Source: Rhodococcus sp. ABRD24 (GTDB lineage Bacteria > Actinomycetota > Actinomycetes > Mycobacteriales > Mycobacteriaceae). From it: 64,000 nt of DNA. The DNA lies in NCBI RefSeq assembly GCF_004328705.1, contig NZ_CP035319.1:4650001-4714000 (forward strand), written 5' to 3'. Under the pieces are notes generated by a model that ran no database searches, was not told where the DNA came from, and worked only from the letters and a program-made list of their open reading frames with translations. The translations under genes and the position numbers were made by a program. Shown piece by piece: positions 26,498 through 38,836 of this stretch (the stretch's first letter is position 1; the number at the start of each line of letters is the position of its first letter).

Positions 26498-27840
26498 TGA
26501 GCGACATGACACGTGAGGCGACCGAGCCGGAGCCTGGGGCGCGTCCGAAGACGACGTTCACGGTCGCCGGCCAGGACTGGGACGAGATCGTCGGCGCCGC
26601 CCGGGCATCCACGGAGGCTGGTGAGGAGCGGATCGTCGTCAACATGGGTCCCCAGCACCCGTCCACCCACGGTGTGCTCCGGCTGATTCTGGAGATCGAG
26701 GGTGAAACCGTTACCGAGGCGCGGTGCGGGATCGGCTACCTACACACCGGAATCGAGAAGAATCTCGAGTACCGCAACTGGACTCAGGGTGTCACTTTCG
26801 TCACTCGCATGGACTACCTCGCGCCCTTTTTCAATGAGACCGCCTACTGCTTGGGCGTCGAGAAGCTACTCGACATCACCGAGCAGGTCCCCGAACGAGC
26901 CAGCGTCGTGCGGGTCTTGCTCATGGAGCTCAACCGCATCTCCTCGCACCTCGTCGCGCTGGCCACCGGCGGTATGGAACTCGGCGCGATCACCCCGATG
27001 CTCTTCGGTTTCCGGGAGCGTGAACTGGTACTCGACGTGTTCGAGACCATCACCGGACTGCGCATGAATCATGCGTACATCCGGCCCGGCGGCCTGGCGC
27101 AGGACCTGCCGCCCGGCGCGGTGGACCAGGTTCGCGCGCTGCTCGATCTCATGCCCCGCCGGCTGAAGGACATGTCGGATCTGCTCGACGACAACCCGAT
27201 CTGGAAGGCCCGCACACAGGGCGTGGGCTACCTCGATCTTGCTGGCTGTATGGCGCTCGGGGTCACCGGGCCGATCCTGCGAGCGACGGGCCTGCCGCAC
27301 GACGTCCGCAAGAGCGATCCGTACTGCGGATACGAGACCTACGAGTTCGACGTCGTCACGGAGACCGGGTGCGACTGTTACGGCCGCTATCGGATCCGGG
27401 TGAAGGAGATGGCCGAGTCGCTCAGGATCGTCGAGCAGTGCCTCGACCGCCTGCGCCCCGGCCCGGTCATGCTGGAGGACAAGAAGATCGCGTGGCCTGC
27501 GGACCTGGGCGTGGGTCGCGACGGGATCGGCAACTCGCACGAGCATGTGCAGCGGATCATGGGCACGTCGATGGAGTCGCTGATCCACCACTTCAAGCTC
27601 GTGACCGAGGGATTCAGGGTTCCGCCCGGTCAGGTCTATGTGCCCGTCGAATCACCCCGTGGCGAACTCGGTGCGCACCTGGTCAGCGACGGCGGCACAC
27701 GCCCGTACCGGGTGCACTACCGGGACCCGTCGTTTACGAATCTGCAGGCAGTGGCCGCGATGTGCGAAGGCGGCATGGTCGCCGACGTCATCGCCTCGGT
27801 CGCCAGCATCGACCCCGTGATGGGGGGAGTCGACCGATGA
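26497..27840 (+). CDS. nuoD: NADH-quinone oxidoreductase subunit D
   Basis: 49-kDa subunit, 447 residues. [22 protein letters not shown], the quinone-site histidine within HPSTHG, and the C-terminal DPVMGGVDR identify it. Start ATG at 26497 has GGAGG about 13 bases upstream and overlaps the nuoC stop. NuoD and NuoB form the quinone-reduction site. It overlaps nuoE by 4 bp. Confidence 0.96.
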   Translation: MSDMTREATEPEPGARPKTTFTVAGQDWDEIVGAARASTEAGEERIVVNMGPQHPSTHGVLRLILEIEGETVTEARCGIGYLHTGIEKNLEYRNWTQGVTFVTRMDYLAPFFNETAYCLGVEKLLDITEQVPERASVVRVLLMELNRISSHLVALATGGMELGAITPMLFGFRERELVLDVFETITGLRMNHAYIRPGGLAQDLPPGAVDQVRALLDLMPRRLKDMSDLLDDNPIWKARTQGVGYLDLAGCMALGVTGPILRATGLPHDVRKSDPYCGYETYEFDVVTETGCDCYGRYRIRVKEMAESLRIVEQCLDRLRPGPVMLEDKKIAWPADLGVGRDGIGNSHEHVQRIMGTSMESLIHHFKLVTEGFRVPPGQVYVPVESPRGELGAHLVSDGGTRPYRVHYRDPSFTNLQAVAAMCEGGMVADVIASVASIDPVMGGVDR

Positions 27841-29936
27841 CGCAGCGACGCGACGACGCCGCGAAGCGGGTGTTCCTGGAACTGGGGCCACGGCCGGAGG
27901 ATGACCGCGTCCTCGGGTCTCCCGGCGCCCGGCCGACCTATCCGCCCGAGGTTGCCGAGCGACTGTCCGCCGACGCGGTAGAGATCCTCCGGCGGTATCC
28001 CGCGGGCGCCGCTCGTTCGGCGCTGCTACCGCTCCTGCATCTCGTACAGGCCGAGGACGGCTGGATCACACCTGCCGGAATCGGCTTCTGTGCACAGCAA
28101 CTCGACCTCACCGGTGCGGAGGTGGCTGCGGTGGCCTCGTTCTACACGATGTACCGAAGCCGGCCTACCGGCGAACACCACGTGGGCGTGTGCACCAACA
28201 GCCTGTGCGCGGTGATGGGCGGCGATGCGATCTTCGCCGCGCTCAGCAGCCGTCTCGGCATCGGTCATGGCGAGACGACCCCGGACGGGGCGATCACACT
28301 CGAACACATCGAATGCAACGCGGCCTGTGACTACGCCCCGGTCGTGATGGTCGACTGGGAGTTCTACGACAACCAGACGCCGCAGTCGGCGGAAGACTTG
28401 GTGGGCGGGCTCCGCGCGGGCACTGCGCCCGACCCCACGCGCGGCGCGCCGCTGCAGTCGTTCCGTGATGCTGCCCGTCTCCTCGCCGGCTTCCCGGACC
28501 GGCGCCTCGGTGCGGTGGACGCCGGCGGCGGCGCGGGCGGTGCCACGCTCGCGGGGCTCAGGGTTGTCCGGGATCGCGAGGCATCGGCGGACGCCGCCGG
28601 ACCGGACCCCACCGACGGTGGGGCCGAGCCGGAACATCCGCTGACTCCGGTACTGAGTCGGTACTGGGATGCGCCCCGATCCTGGACGCTGGACACCTAC
28701 CGTCTGCACGACGGTTACACGGCTCTGGACAAGGCACTCCACATGCACCCGGACGAGGTGATCCAGACCGTCAAGGATTCCGGGTTGCGCGGGCGCGGTG
28801 GCGCGGGGTTCCCGACCGGCATCAAGTGGTCGTTCATTCCGCAGGGGGACGATCGCCCGCACTACCTGGTGGTGAACGCCGACGAGTCGGAACCGGGCAC
28901 CTGCAAGGACATTCCACTCATGCTGGCCACCCCGCACGCTCTCGTCGAGGGTGCGATCATCGCGGCTTATGCGATCCGCGCCGACTGGGCATTCATCTAC
29001 CTGCGCGGTGAGGTGGTGCCGGTGCTGCGTCGGCTACAGGCGGCGGTCGCGGAGGCCTATGCCGCGGGGTACCTCGGCCGGGACATCCTCGGTTCCGGAT
29101 ATGACCTCGAGCTGGTGGTCCATGCGGGCGCCGGCGCCTACATCTGCGGTGAGGAGACCGCGCTGCTCGACTCGTTGGAGGGCCGCCGGGGCCAGCCGCG
29201 TTTGCGCCCGCCATTCCCGGCCGTCGCCGGCTTGTACTCGTGCCCCACGGTAGTCAACAACGTCGAGTCGATCGCGAGTGTGCCGCCGATCATTCTGGGC
29301 GGCGCCGAGTCCTTCCGGACCTTGGGCAGTGAGAAGTCGCCGGGCTTCACGCTGTACTCGCTCTCAGGTCACATCCGCAGTCCCGGCCAGTACGAGGCAC
29401 CGCTGGGGATCACGCTGCGCGAACTGCTTCGGTACGCGGGAGGTATCCGGGACGGGCACCGGCTCAAGTTCTGGACGCCCGGAGGATCGTCGACACCGAT
29501 CCTCACGGATGCGGACCTCGACGTGCCGCTCGACTACGAGGGTGTCGCAGCCGCTGGCTCAATGCTCGGCACCAAGGCGCTCCAGATTTTCGACGAGACC
29601 ACCTGCGTGGTGCGGGTTGTCCTGCGGTGGACCGAGTTCTACGCGCACGAATCGTGCGGCAAGTGCACACCCTGCCGGGAAGGTACCTATTGGCTGGTGC
29701 AGATCCTGCAGCGGCTGGAGGCGGGCGAGGGCACTGCGGAGGATCTGACGAAGCTCCTCGACATCTCCGACACGCTTCTCGGAAAGTCGTTCTGTGCGCT
29801 CGGGGATGGTGCGGCGAGCCCGATCATGTCGTCGCTGCAGCACTTCCGCGACGAGTACGTCGCGCACCTCACTCACGGCGGCTGTCCGTTCGATCCGGAT
29901 CGGTCCGCCCTCACGGAGGGGAGCTACGCGCGATGA
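27837..29936 (+). CDS. nuoEF: NADH-quinone oxidoreductase subunits E and F fused
   Basis: A single open frame of 699 residues holds both NuoE and NuoF. NuoE (about 1-225) has the thioredoxin-like [2Fe-2S] ligands [11 protein letters not shown] and [10 protein letters not shown] linker of roughly 40 residues, rich in Ala, Gly, Asp and Pro, follows. NuoF begins near residue 268 ([20 protein letters not shown]) with the FMN/NADH motifs [10 protein letters not shown] and [13 protein letters not shown] and the [4Fe-4S] ligands [12 protein letters not shown]. The linker has no ATG, and its only GTG lacks a Shine-Dalgarno, so separate translation of NuoF looks unlikely. In related genera I know these as two genes. 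Confidence 0.9.
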   Translation: MTQRRDDAAKRVFLELGPRPEDDRVLGSPGARPTYPPEVAERLSADAVEILRRYPAGAARSALLPLLHLVQAEDGWITPAGIGFCAQQLDLTGAEVAAVASFYTMYRSRPTGEHHVGVCTNSLCAVMGGDAIFAALSSRLGIGHGETTPDGAITLEHIECNAACDYAPVVMVDWEFYDNQTPQSAEDLVGGLRAGTAPDPTRGAPLQSFRDAARLLAGFPDRRLGAVDAGGGAGGATLAGLRVVRDREASADAAGPDPTDGGAEPEHPLTPVLSRYWDAPRSWTLDTYRLHDGYTALDKALHMHPDEVIQTVKDSGLRGRGGAGFPTGIKWSFIPQGDDRPHYLVVNADESEPGTCKDIPLMLATPHALVEGAIIAAYAIRADWAFIYLRGEVVPVLRRLQAAVAEAYAAGYLGRDILGSGYDLELVVHAGAGAYICGEETALLDSLEGRRGQPRLRPPFPAVAGLYSCPTVVNNVESIASVPPIILGGAESFRTLGSEKSPGFTLYSLSGHIRSPGQYEAPLGITLRELLRYAGGIRDGHRLKFWTPGGSSTPILTDADLDVPLDYEGVAAAGSMLGTKALQIFDETTCVVRVVLRWTEFYAHESCGKCTPCREGTYWLVQILQRLEAGEGTAEDLTKLLDISDTLLGKSFCALGDGAASPIMSSLQHFRDEYVAHLTHGGCPFDPDRSALTEGSYAR

Positions 29937-32377
29937 CGGTGGACACCAACAGCGACGCGACGGGGCTACCTGTGCCGTCGGGCCGGGTCACGCTCACCAT
30001 CGACGGCGTCGAGGTGAGCGTCCCCAAAGGCACCCTGGTCATCCGTGCCGCGGAACTGATCGGTATCCAGATCCCGCGGTTCTGCGACCATCCCTTGCTC
30101 GAGCCGGTCGGTGCGTGCCGCCAGTGTCTCGTCGAGGTCGATCTGCCGGGCCAGTCGGCGGGCGATGCACCGGTCCGCCAGCGCAAGCCGCTCGCGTCGT
30201 GCACCACTGTCGTCACCGACGGCATGGCGGTCCACACACAGCTGACGTCGGCCATTGCCGACAAGGCGCAGCGGGGAGTGATGGAGCTGCTGCTGATCAA
30301 CCACCCGCTGGACTGCCCCGTGTGCGACAAGGGCGGCGAGTGCCCGCTGCAGAACCAGGCGATGTCCAACGGGCGTGCCGAGTCGCGATTCGGTGGCGTC
30401 AAACGCACGTTCCCGAAACCGATTCCACTGTCCACCGAGGTGTTACTCGACCGTGAGCGGTGCGTCTTGTGCGCCCGATGCACCCGATTCTCGCGGCAGA
30501 TCGCCGGCGACCCGTTCATCGAGCTGCTCGAACGCGGTGCACTGCAACAGGTAGGGATCCAGGAGGGGGAGCCGTTCGACTCCTACTTCTCCGGAAACAC
30601 GGTGCAGATCTGTCCGGTCGGTGCCCTCACCGGGGCCGCCTATCGGTTCAGAGCCCGCCCATTCGACCTCGTGTCGAGCCCCAGCGTGTGTGAGCACTGT
30701 GCGAGCGGCTGCGCCCAGCGGACAGACCACCGGCGCGGCGTGGTGTTGCGGCGGATGGCGGGCGACGACCCGCAGGTCAACGAGGAATGGAACTGCGACA
30801 AGGGGCGCTGGGCGTTCGCCTATGCCACCGAGCCCGATCGCCTCACCACCCCCCTGATCCGGGACTGTGACGGCAACCTGACAGCCGCGTCGTGGCCTGA
30901 GGCGCTGTCGATCGCGGCTGGCGGACTTGCCGCCGCGCCGGGTGGGGTGGGTGTCCTCGTCGGTGGCCGGGCGACGTACGAGGACGCGTACGCGTACGCG
31001 AAGTTCGCACGGATCGTGCTGCACACCAACGACATCGACTTCCGTGCCCGCGATCATTCCGGTGAGGAGGCGCAGTTCCTCGCCGCCCGGATCGCGGGGC
31101 GACCGATGACGGTCACGTACGACGACCTCGAGCACGCCCCGGTTGTGCTGCTCGTCGGGCTCGAACCCGAGGAGGAGTCGCCGATCGTGTTCCTGCGGCT
31201 GCGTAAGGCGGTCCGCGCCGGCCGGACCGAAGTTCACGCCGTCGCCCCATTCGCCACCCGCGGCCTGGAGAAGATGTCGGCGAAGCTGCTGCAGGCCGGG
31301 CCCGGCGGCGAGCCCGGCGTGCTGGGTGCGCTCCGTGGATCGGATCTGCTGCGTCGGCCCGGGTCCGTGATCGTCGTCGGGGAGAGGCTCGCAGCGGTGC
31401 CCGGCGGGCTGTCTGCCGCGGGCCGACTCGCGGCAGAGACCGGGGCGCGTCTGGCGTGGGTACCGCGGAGGGCCGGCGAGCGTGGGGCACTCGAGGCCGG
31501 GGCACTACCTGATCTGCTGCCCGGTGGCCGGCCGGTCGGCGATCCCGAGGCCCGGCGTCAGACCGCCGTTGTGTGGGGCGCCGACCTGCCGGTGAGCCGG
31601 GGCCGCGATACCGCGGAGATTGTTGCCGCCGCCCGCGCCGGTGCGCTCGGGGCGCTGCTGACCGGCGGGGTCGACCTCGACGACCTGCCCGATCCGCGCG
31701 CCGCGCGGGGGGCGGTGGAGGCGGCGGGATTTGTCGTGAGCCTGGAGTTACGTCGCAGCGCGCTCACCGACCGTGCCGACGTGGTGTTCCCGGTGGCGGC
31801 GGTGGCCGAGAAGCCCGGAACATTTCTGGATTGGGAGGGGCGGGAACGGTCCTTTGCCGCGGCGCTGCGCGGCTCCGACGCGCTGCCCGACCATCGTGTC
31901 CTCGATGCGCTGGCTGGTGCGATGGGCGTGCCCCTCGGGCTCGGGGATGTCGACGCCGTGCGCCGCGAGCTTGCCGGCCTCGGTGTCTGGGACGGCGTCG
32001 CCCCGCCGCCGCCGGACGTCGACCCGACCGCTGCTCCCTGGCCCGGTCCGGGCGAGGCAGTGCTCGCAAGCTGGCGGATGCTGCTCGACGCCGGCCGGAT
32101 GCAGGACGGCGAGGAACATCTGGCGGGCACGGCCCGGCCGCCGGTGGCGCGGCTGTCGGCTGCGACGGCCGCCGAGATCGGCGCCGGGGACGGCGACCCC
32201 GTCACAGTCGGCACCGACCGGGGTGAGATCACGCTGCCGCTGACGATCACCGACCTGCCCGATCGCGTGGTGTGGCTGCCGCTCGACTCGCCAGGCTCCG
32301 AGGTGCACCGTCGGCTCGGGACAGCGGTCGGACGTGTCGTCCGCGTGCGGGCGGCGTCGGGGGAGGCGATCCGATGA
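29933..32377 (+). CDS. nuoG: NADH-quinone oxidoreductase subunit G
   Basis: Large iron-sulfur subunit, 814 residues. The N-terminal ferredoxin part has [20 protein letters not shown], followed by [18 protein letters not shown] and [13 protein letters not shown], and a further cluster site in [13 protein letters not shown]; the rest is molybdopterin-oxidoreductase-like but without a cofactor role. ATG overlaps the nuoEF stop by 4 bp with GGAGG upstream. The C-terminal third is low in complexity (Ala, Gly, Arg), common in high-GC actinobacteria. Confidence 0.95.
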   Translation: MTVDTNSDATGLPVPSGRVTLTIDGVEVSVPKGTLVIRAAELIGIQIPRFCDHPLLEPVGACRQCLVEVDLPGQSAGDAPVRQRKPLASCTTVVTDGMAVHTQLTSAIADKAQRGVMELLLINHPLDCPVCDKGGECPLQNQAMSNGRAESRFGGVKRTFPKPIPLSTEVLLDRERCVLCARCTRFSRQIAGDPFIELLERGALQQVGIQEGEPFDSYFSGNTVQICPVGALTGAAYRFRARPFDLVSSPSVCEHCASGCAQRTDHRRGVVLRRMAGDDPQVNEEWNCDKGRWAFAYATEPDRLTTPLIRDCDGNLTAASWPEALSIAAGGLAAAPGGVGVLVGGRATYEDAYAYAKFARIVLHTNDIDFRARDHSGEEAQFLAARIAGRPMTVTYDDLEHAPVVLLVGLEPEEESPIVFLRLRKAVRAGRTEVHAVAPFATRGLEKMSAKLLQAGPGGEPGVLGALRGSDLLRRPGSVIVVGERLAAVPGGLSAAGRLAAETGARLAWVPRRAGERGALEAGALPDLLPGGRPVGDPEARRQTAVVWGADLPVSRGRDTAEIVAAARAGALGALLTGGVDLDDLPDPRAARGAVEAAGFVVSLELRRSALTDRADVVFPVAAVAEKPGTFLDWEGRERSFAAALRGSDALPDHRVLDALAGAMGVPLGLGDVDAVRRELAGLGVWDGVAPPPPDVDPTAAPWPGPGEAVLASWRMLLDAGRMQDGEEHLAGTARPPVARLSAATAAEIGAGDGDPVTVGTDRGEITLPLTITDLPDRVVWLPLDSPGSEVHRRLGTAVGRVVRVRAASGEAIR

Positions 32378-33651
32378 GCGGATCCGCTTACGCCGACCTG
32401 TCGATGTTCGGCCACGATCCGTGGTGGCTCGTGGTCGTCAAGGCCGTGTCCATCTTCGCGTTCCTGGTGCTGACAACTCTGATCGCGATCCTCGCCGAGC
32501 GAAAGATCCTCGCCTGGATGCAGATGCGGGTGGGCCCGAACCGGGTGGGGCCGGGCGGCATCCTGCAGACCCTCGCCGACGGAATCAAACTTGCGCTCAA
32601 GGAGGGCATCGTTCCCGCCGGTGTCGACAAGCCGATCTATCTGCTCGCCCCGATCATCGCTACGGTGCCGGCGTTCATGGCATTCGCCGTGATTCCGTTC
32701 GGCCCGGTGGTGTCGATCCTCGGGCACCGCACGCCACTGCAGCTGACCGATCTGCCGGTGGCCGTCCTCTATGTTCTCGCGGTCACCTCGGTCGGTGTCT
32801 ACGGCATCGTGCTCGCCGGGTGGTCGTCGGGCTCGACGTATCCGCTTCTGGGCGGCATTCGTTCTACCGCGCAGGTCATTTCGTACGAGGTCGCAATGGC
32901 GCTGTCGTTCGCCGCGGTCTTCCTGGACGCGGGCACGATGTCGACGTCGGGCATCGTCGCCGCGCAGGAGGGCACCTGGTACATCTTCCTGCTGCTGCCG
33001 TCGTTCCTCATCTACGTGACATCGATGGTCGGCGAGACCAATCGCGCCCCGTTCGACCTGCCCGAGGCCGAGGGGGAGTTGGTCGGCGGATTCCACACCG
33101 AGTACTCGTCGCTGCGGTTCGCGATGTTCATGCTCGCCGAGTACGTGAACATGGTCACTGTCTCGGCGCTGGCCGCCACGCTGTTCCTCGGTGGCTGGCA
33201 CGCGCCTTGGCCGCTCAACATGTGGGACGGCGCCAACTCCGGCTGGTGGCCGCTGCTGTGGTTCACGATCAAGGTCTGGGGCTTTCTGTTCGTGTTCATC
33301 TGGTTGCGGGGCACTCTGCCTCGGCTGCGCTACGACCAGTTCATGAACCTGGGATGGAAGGTGCTGATCCCGATCTCGCTGGCGTGGGTGATGATCGTCG
33401 CGACGGTCCGAGCGCTGCGCATCGAGGGGTACGACGGCCGGGTGATCGCACTCTTCGCGCTAGGGGTCGTCATCGCACTGGCCGTTCTCGCCTTGCTGTG
33501 GCCACGCCTACGGGGTGCGCGGCAGCAGCTGGCACCCGGCGCTTCGCTGGTGGAGCCGTTCGATGCAATGGCCGGCGGATTCCCCGTCCCGCCCCTGCCC
33601 GGCCAGGTTCCGCCGGTGTCCTCGACCACCAAGGAGGGCAGCGATGCCTGA
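32374..33651 (+). CDS. nuoH: NADH-quinone oxidoreductase subunit H
   Basis: Membrane subunit linking the two arms, 425 residues, about eight helices plus extra C-terminal ones. [22 protein letters not shown] and [24 protein letters not shown] are the classic quinone-site signatures. The start overlaps nuoG by 4 bp. The hydrophilic C-terminal tail of about 35 residues is typical of actinobacteria. Confidence 0.96.
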   Translation: MSGSAYADLSMFGHDPWWLVVVKAVSIFAFLVLTTLIAILAERKILAWMQMRVGPNRVGPGGILQTLADGIKLALKEGIVPAGVDKPIYLLAPIIATVPAFMAFAVIPFGPVVSILGHRTPLQLTDLPVAVLYVLAVTSVGVYGIVLAGWSSGSTYPLLGGIRSTAQVISYEVAMALSFAAVFLDAGTMSTSGIVAAQEGTWYIFLLLPSFLIYVTSMVGETNRAPFDLPEAEGELVGGFHTEYSSLRFAMFMLAEYVNMVTVSALAATLFLGGWHAPWPLNMWDGANSGWWPLLWFTIKVWGFLFVFIWLRGTLPRLRYDQFMNLGWKVLIPISLAWVMIVATVRALRIEGYDGRVIALFALGVVIALAVLALLWPRLRGARQQLAPGASLVEPFDAMAGGFPVPPLPGQVPPVSSTTKEGSDA

Positions 33652-34165
33652 ATTCCTCGACCCCATAGCCGGTTTCGGTGTGACCTTCTCGACGATGTTC
33701 AAGAAGCCCGTCACCGAGTTCTATCCGGAGCAGAAGACGCCGACCGCGCCTGGCTATCACGGTCGGCATCAGCTCAATCGGTACGGCGACGGCCTCGAGA
33801 AGTGCATCGGGTGCGAGCTGTGCGCGTGGGCGTGCCCGGCGGACGCGATCTACGTCGAGGGCGCGGACAACACCGACTCGGAGCGCTACTCCCCGGGAGA
33901 GCGGTACGGCCGCGTCTACCAGATCAACTATTTGCGGTGTATCGGCTGCGGGCTGTGCGTCGAGGCCTGCCCGACAAGGGCGTTGACGATGACCAGCGAC
34001 TACGAGATGGCCGACGACAACCGCGCCGCCCTCATCTACGAGAAGGATCGTCTTCTCGCGCCGCTCGACCCCGGCATGGTTGCCCCGCCCCATCCGATGG
34101 CGCCCGGCGCGACAGACGAGGACTACTACCGCGGCGCCGTGTCAGTGCCGACCGACAACGCCTGA
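33644..34165 (+). CDS. nuoI: NADH-quinone oxidoreductase subunit I
   Basis: Ferredoxin-like subunit, 173 residues, with two [4Fe-4S] motifs [16 protein letters not shown] and [16 protein letters not shown] carrying clusters N6a and N6b. ATG at 33644 has AAGGAGGG upstream and overlaps nuoH by 8 bp. It lies between NuoD/B and the rest of the peripheral electron chain. Confidence 0.96.
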   Translation: MPEFLDPIAGFGVTFSTMFKKPVTEFYPEQKTPTAPGYHGRHQLNRYGDGLEKCIGCELCAWACPADAIYVEGADNTDSERYSPGERYGRVYQINYLRCIGCGLCVEACPTRALTMTSDYEMADDNRAALIYEKDRLLAPLDPGMVAPPHPMAPGATDEDYYRGAVSVPTDNA

Positions 34166-34181
34166 GGAAGGGGAAGTTGCA

Positions 34182-35006
34182 GTGGTGAACATGATGGCGT
34201 CGTTGGCATCCGAGGCCCTGCTGGCGGCGGAACCACTCGCCCGGACGTCGACGGGCGAGGGCGTTCAGTTCTGGGTCCTCGGTACCGTCGCGGTGATCGG
34301 CGCGCTGGGTACGGTGTGTGCGACCAAGGCCGTCTACTCGGCCATCTTTCTCGCCATGACGATGATCATCCTGGCGGTGTTCTACATCGCGCAGGGCGCA
34401 CTGTTCCTCGGCGTCGTGCAGGTGGTCGTCTACACCGGCGCGGTGATGATGCTGTTCCTGTTCGTACTCATGCTGGTGGGCGTCGCCTCCGCCGATTCCC
34501 TGGTGGAAACCCTGCGCGGGCAGCGGGTCGCGGCCGCTGTGTCGGGTCTCGGCTTCGGCCTCCTGCTGATCGGGGGGATCGGTCGCGCATTTGCGGTGTC
34601 GCCGAGCCCTCAGTTCGTGGGGCTGCAGGATGCGAATGCGGGGGGCAACGTCGAGGGCCTCGCGGATCTGATCTTCGTCCGCTACCTGTGGGCCTTCGAG
34701 CTGACCGGTGCGCTGCTGATCACTGCGACCGTGGGAGCGATGGTGCTCGCGCACCGCGAACGCTTCGGGCGCCGCAGTAGTCAGCGTGAGCTGTCCCAGG
34801 CTCGGTTCCGGAACGGCGGTCGCGCCACACCCATGCCCAGTCCCGGTGTTTACGCGCGGCACAATGCGGTCGACATTCCCGCCTTGCTGCCGGACGGCTC
34901 GTACTCGCGGGAGTCGGTCAGCGGAACCCTCTGGCCGCGGGCGCACACGCCGCCGGAGTCGGGCCCGCATGTATCCGACCCGCGGGACGGGGAGGCACAG
35001 CGATGA
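34182..35006 (+). CDS. nuoJ: NADH-quinone oxidoreductase subunit J
   Basis: Membrane subunit, 274 residues with five hydrophobic segments; [20 protein letters not shown] is the conserved third helix with its pi-bulge region. The GTG at 34182 is chosen for the GGAAGGGGAAG just upstream; GTG at 34185 is possible. The soluble C-terminal tail of about 80 residues is long compared with enterobacterial NuoJ but usual for this group. It overlaps nuoK by 4 bp. Confidence 0.94.
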   Translation: MVNMMASLASEALLAAEPLARTSTGEGVQFWVLGTVAVIGALGTVCATKAVYSAIFLAMTMIILAVFYIAQGALFLGVVQVVVYTGAVMMLFLFVLMLVGVASADSLVETLRGQRVAAAVSGLGFGLLLIGGIGRAFAVSPSPQFVGLQDANAGGNVEGLADLIFVRYLWAFELTGALLITATVGAMVLAHRERFGRRSSQRELSQARFRNGGRATPMPSPGVYARHNAVDIPALLPDGSYSRESVSGTLWPRAHTPPESGPHVSDPRDGEAQR

Positions 35007-35302
35007 ATCCCGAGAACTACCTGTACCTGTCGGCGTTGCTGTTCACGATCGGCGCGGCCGGGGTTCTGTTGCGCCGCAGTGCGATCGTCGTCTTCATGTG
35101 CATCGAACTGATGCTCAACGCTGCCAATCTTGCCTTCGTGACCTTCGCGCGAATGCACGGCAACCTCGACGGCCAGGTCTTCGCGTTCTTCACGATGGTG
35201 GTCGCCGCTGCCGAGGTCGTCGTCGGTCTGGCGATCATCATGACCATCTTCCGTGCTCGGCATTCGACCTCGGTCGACGACGCAGACCTGCTGAAGTACT
35301 GA
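35003..35302 (+). CDS. nuoK: NADH-quinone oxidoreductase subunit K
   Basis: Small three-helix membrane subunit, 99 residues. The glutamates on the helices ([24 protein letters not shown]) belong to the proton pathway. ATG overlaps the nuoJ stop by 4 bp. Confidence 0.96.
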   Translation: MNPENYLYLSALLFTIGAAGVLLRRSAIVVFMCIELMLNAANLAFVTFARMHGNLDGQVFAFFTMVVAAAEVVVGLAIIMTIFRARHSTSVDDADLLKY

Positions 35303-35318
35303 CATGGGAGGGGGGATC

Positions 35319-37196
35319 GTGTCGACCGTCTGGTTGCTGCCGGCGCTGCCGCTGCTCGGTGCCGCGGTGCTGCTGCTCACGGGGCGCCGAGCCGACCGTT
35401 GGGGCCATTGGCTCGGTTGTGCTGCAGCGCTGGCTTCGTTCGTCCTCGGCATCGCGCTGTTCACCGACATGGTGGGTCGCGAGAGCTCCGATCGCACATT
35501 CCAGCAGCACCTGTTCAGCTGGGTTCCGGTCGCAGATCTTCAGGTGGACTTCGGACTCCGGCTCGATCAGCTGTCGATGTGCTTCGTACTGCTGATCACC
35601 GGCGTCGGGTCGCTGATCCACATCTACTCGGTCGGGTACATGAGGTCCGACCCCGGGCGCAGACGGTTCTTCGCGTACCTGAACCTCTTTCTCGCGGCGA
35701 TGCTGCTGCTGGTGCTCGCGGACAACTACCTCGGCCTGTACCTGGGCTGGGAGGGAGTGGGCCTCGCGTCGTACCTGCTGATCGGGTTCTGGCAGTTCAA
35801 ACCGGCCGCGGCGACGGCGGCGAAGAAGGCGTTCGTGGTCAATCGCGTCGGGGACATGGGACTGGTGGTCGCCATGATGATCATGTTCGCGACCTTCGGT
35901 TCGGTTGGATTCGACGTTGTCTTCGCCGGCGCACCCGACGCGGGCGAGGGAGTGCTGACCGCGATCGGCCTCATGCTGCTGCTGGCCGCTTGCGGGAAGT
36001 CGGCGCAGGTACCGCTGCAGTCGTGGCTCGGCGATGCGATGGAGGGGCCGACGCCGGTCTCGGCGCTCATCCACGCTGCCACGATGGTCACCGCTGGCGT
36101 CTACCTCGTCGTCCGGTCCGGTCCGATCTTCGACCTGACGCCGGCCGCGCGGGTCGCGGTGGTGATCGTCGGTACCGTCACCCTGCTGTTCGGGGCGATC
36201 ATCGGTTGCGCCAAGGACGACATCAAGAAGGCGCTCGCGGCCTCGACGATGAGCCAGATCGGGTACATGGTGCTCGCCGCGGGCCTCGGTCCCGCCGGAT
36301 ATGCGTTCGCGATCATGCACCTGCTCACTCACGGGTTCTTCAAGGCGGGACTGTTCCTCGGCGCCGGTTCGGTGATGCACGGGATGAACGATGAGACCGA
36401 CATGCGACGCTTCGGCGGGTTGCGCACGCTCATGCCGATCACTTTCGTGACCTTCGGGATCGGCTACCTCGCGATCATCGGAATCCCGCCGTTCGCCGGC
36501 TACTTCTCCAAGGACCGGATCATCGAGGCCGCATTCGGATCCGGCGGCGCCCAGGGCATGGTGGTCGGATCGGCGGCGCTGATCGGGGCCGGTATCACCG
36601 CGTTCTACATGACCCGCGTGATGCTCATGACGTTCTTCGGAGTGAGACGGTGGCGGCTGGACGCGCACCCGCACGAGTCGCCGGCGGTGATGACCTGGCC
36701 GATGATGCTCATCGCGGTCGGCTCGGTGGTGTCGGGCGGGGCGCTGGCCTTCGGTGGGGCGCTGCAGAACTGGCTCGCGCCGATCGTGGGGGAGCACCAT
36801 GGCGAACTGGGGGTGCCGGTGTGGGTGATCACCGCAGGAACCCTGGTCGTCGTGCTTGCCGGCGTCGCGGTCGCCTACCGGCAGTACGCCGGTCACGACA
36901 TCCCTGAGGCCGCGCCGACCGATGTCGGTGCGCTGACCGTCGCCGCACGACGGGACCTGTACGGCGATGCGGTCAACGAGGCGGTGTTCATGAGGCCGGG
37001 CGGAGAGGCGGTGAGCGTCCTGAATGTCCTCGACGACAAGGGAATCGACGGGTTCGTTACCGGGATTCCCGCGCTCCTCGGCAGGATGTCGACATGGCTG
37101 CGGCGACTGCAGACTGGGTTCGTCCGGTCGTACGCCCTGTACATGCTGGCCGGCGCCGCCCTTGTGCTCGCGGCAGTGCTGGCAGGGAGGGCATGA
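35319..37196 (+). CDS. nuoL: NADH-quinone oxidoreductase subunit L
   Basis: Antiporter-like proton-pumping subunit, 625 residues, 14-16 helices including the C-terminal lateral helix. [23 protein letters not shown] and the lysine-containing [17 protein letters not shown] region identify it. The GTG at 35319 is preferred because GGGAGGGGGG sits just upstream; an ATG at 35304 would place the Shine-Dalgarno inside the gene. It ends 3 bp into nuoM. Confidence 0.95.
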   Translation: MSTVWLLPALPLLGAAVLLLTGRRADRWGHWLGCAAALASFVLGIALFTDMVGRESSDRTFQQHLFSWVPVADLQVDFGLRLDQLSMCFVLLITGVGSLIHIYSVGYMRSDPGRRRFFAYLNLFLAAMLLLVLADNYLGLYLGWEGVGLASYLLIGFWQFKPAAATAAKKAFVVNRVGDMGLVVAMMIMFATFGSVGFDVVFAGAPDAGEGVLTAIGLMLLLAACGKSAQVPLQSWLGDAMEGPTPVSALIHAATMVTAGVYLVVRSGPIFDLTPAARVAVVIVGTVTLLFGAIIGCAKDDIKKALAASTMSQIGYMVLAAGLGPAGYAFAIMHLLTHGFFKAGLFLGAGSVMHGMNDETDMRRFGGLRTLMPITFVTFGIGYLAIIGIPPFAGYFSKDRIIEAAFGSGGAQGMVVGSAALIGAGITAFYMTRVMLMTFFGVRRWRLDAHPHESPAVMTWPMMLIAVGSVVSGGALAFGGALQNWLAPIVGEHHGELGVPVWVITAGTLVVVLAGVAVAYRQYAGHDIPEAAPTDVGALTVAARRDLYGDAVNEAVFMRPGGEAVSVLNVLDDKGIDGFVTGIPALLGRMSTWLRRLQTGFVRSYALYMLAGAALVLAAVLAGRA

Positions 37197-38836
37197 TGAG
37201 TGACTTCCCGTGGCTGACAACGCTGTGGCTGCTGCCGTTGGCCGGGGCCGGCGCGGTTCTGCTGGTGCCCGCCGCGGGGCGGCGACTTGCCAAATGGGTC
37301 GCCCTCGCCGTGTCGTTGTCGACGCTCGCGGTAGCTGTCGGGCTGGCAGTGGGCTTCGAGCCGGACGGCGAACGCTACCAGTTCGTCGAATCCCATACGT
37401 GGATACCGGCGTTCGGTACTCGGTACACGCTGGGACTCGACGGCATCGGACTGGCACTGGTGCTACTGACCGCGGTGCTGCTGCCGCTGCTACTGCTGGC
37501 CGGGTGGCGCGATGTCGCGCCCGACGATCCGCGCGGGCGTCCGGTGCACACCTACGTCGCGCTGATGCTCGTGGTCGAGGCGATGGTGATGGTGTCGTTC
37601 CTCGCGCTCGACATCCTGCTGTTCTATGTGTTCTTCGAGGCGATGCTCATTCCGCTGTACTTCCTGATCGGCGGGAGCGGAGCCGGCGGAGCGACCAGGG
37701 CTGGCGGGAGCGGAGCCGGCGGAGCGACCGGGGCTGGCGCATCCGGCAACCGGGGTTCGGGACCCGCGGCGGTGAAGTTCCTGCTGTACAACCTCTTCGG
37801 CGGCCTGATAATGCTGGCCGCGGTGATCGGGCTGTACGTCGTGACCGCGGGAGCTGACAGTCCGCTTGCCACCGGCACATTCGACTTCCGGGCGATCGCC
37901 GATGCGGTCTCGTCGGGCACGCTGGTGATCGACGCCCCGGTCGCGAACGCGCTTTTCCTCGGCTTCATGTTCGCGTTCGCGGTCAAGGCACCGCTGTGGC
38001 CGCTGCATACGTGGCTGCCGGATGCTGCAGTCGCGTCGACACCGGCGACGGCGGTGCTGATGATGGCCGTCGTCGACAAGGTCGGGACGTTCGCGATGCT
38101 GCGTTTCTGCCTGCAGTTGTTCCCCGATGCCGCGGAGACCTTCACACCGCTGATAGTGGTGCTCGCGGTGATCAGCATCGTGTACGGAGCGCTGCTGGCG
38201 ATCGGTCAGACCGATGTGATGCGCCTGATCGCGTATACGTCCATCTCCCATTTCGGGTTCATCGTCCTCGGAGTCTTCGCGATGACGAGCCAGGGCCAGA
38301 CCGGTTCGACGCTCTACATGGTCAATCACGGCATCTCGACCGCGGCGCTGATGCTGGTGGCCGGGTTCCTGGTCTCGCGGCGGGGCAGCCGGGCCATCGC
38401 CGACTACGGCGGGGTGCAGACCGTCGCCCCGCTCATGGCCGGCACGTTCCTCGTCGCCGGGCTCGCGACGTTGTCCCTGCCGGGGCTGGGGCCGTTCGTG
38501 AGCGAGTTCCTGGTGCTCATCGGCACGTTCCCCCGGTACCCGGTCGCCGCGGTATTCGCGACGCTCGCCCTCGTACTCGCGGCCCTGTACATCCTGTGGA
38601 TGTACCAGCGGATGATGAACGGACCGGTGCGACCCGGGAACGAGTGCATCCGTGACCTCGGGCGCCGCGAGCTCGCGGTGGTGGCGCCGCTGCTCGCGCT
38701 GCTGCTCGTTCTCGGCGTCTATCCGAAACCGATCCTGGACATGATCGACCCCGCCGTCGGGCACACGCTCAGCACGATCGACCGGCAGGATCCTGCACCG
38801 GCAGTGGCCGAGCGAGACGGAGGTGAACCCCGATGA
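37193..38836 (+). CDS. nuoM: NADH-quinone oxidoreductase subunit M, with glycine-rich insertion
   Basis: Antiporter-like subunit, 547 residues; [14 protein letters not shown] and [22 protein letters not shown] are conserved. After FLIGG, at about residues 160-185, an insertion made of two copies of an 11-residue Gly/Ala/Ser unit precedes [13 protein letters not shown]. It falls in a loop between helices where relatives have only a few residues. The DNA repeat is listed separately. The start overlaps the nuoL stop; a second ATG follows at once. Confidence 0.95.
   Translation: MMSDFPWLTTLWLLPLAGAGAVLLVPAAGRRLAKWVALAVSLSTLAVAVGLAVGFEPDGERYQFVESHTWIPAFGTRYTLGLDGIGLALVLLTAVLLPLLLLAGWRDVAPDDPRGRPVHTYVALMLVVEAMVMVSFLALDILLFYVFFEAMLIPLYFLIGGSGAGGATRAGGSGAGGATGAGASGNRGSGPAAVKFLLYNLFGGLIMLAAVIGLYVVTAGADSPLATGTFDFRAIADAVSSGTLVIDAPVANALFLGFMFAFAVKAPLWPLHTWLPDAAVASTPATAVLMMAVVDKVGTFAMLRFCLQLFPDAAETFTPLIVVLAVISIVYGALLAIGQTDVMRLIAYTSISHFGFIVLGVFAMTSQGQTGSTLYMVNHGISTAALMLVAGFLVSRRGSRAIADYGGVQTVAPLMAGTFLVAGLATLSLPGLGPFVSEFLVLIGTFPRYPVAAVFATLALVLAALYILWMYQRMMNGPVRPGNECIRDLGRRELAVVAPLLALLLVLGVYPKPILDMIDPAVGHTLSTIDRQDPAPAVAERDGGEPR
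37671..37736 (+). repeat. 33-bp tandem duplication inside nuoM
   Basis: Two copies of a 33-bp unit (37671-37703 and 37704-37736) differ at one base (A to G at 37697 against 37730). Each encodes 11 residues rich in Gly, Ala and Ser and keeps frame. The near identity suggests a recent duplication. Confidence 0.9.

Noticed and set aside
35238..37457. Open frame of over 700 codons on the minus strand opposite nuoL and nuoM
   Set aside because: It mirrors highly conserved membrane subunits; the product is Arg/His/Asp-rich with no known domain. High GC leaves antisense frames open.
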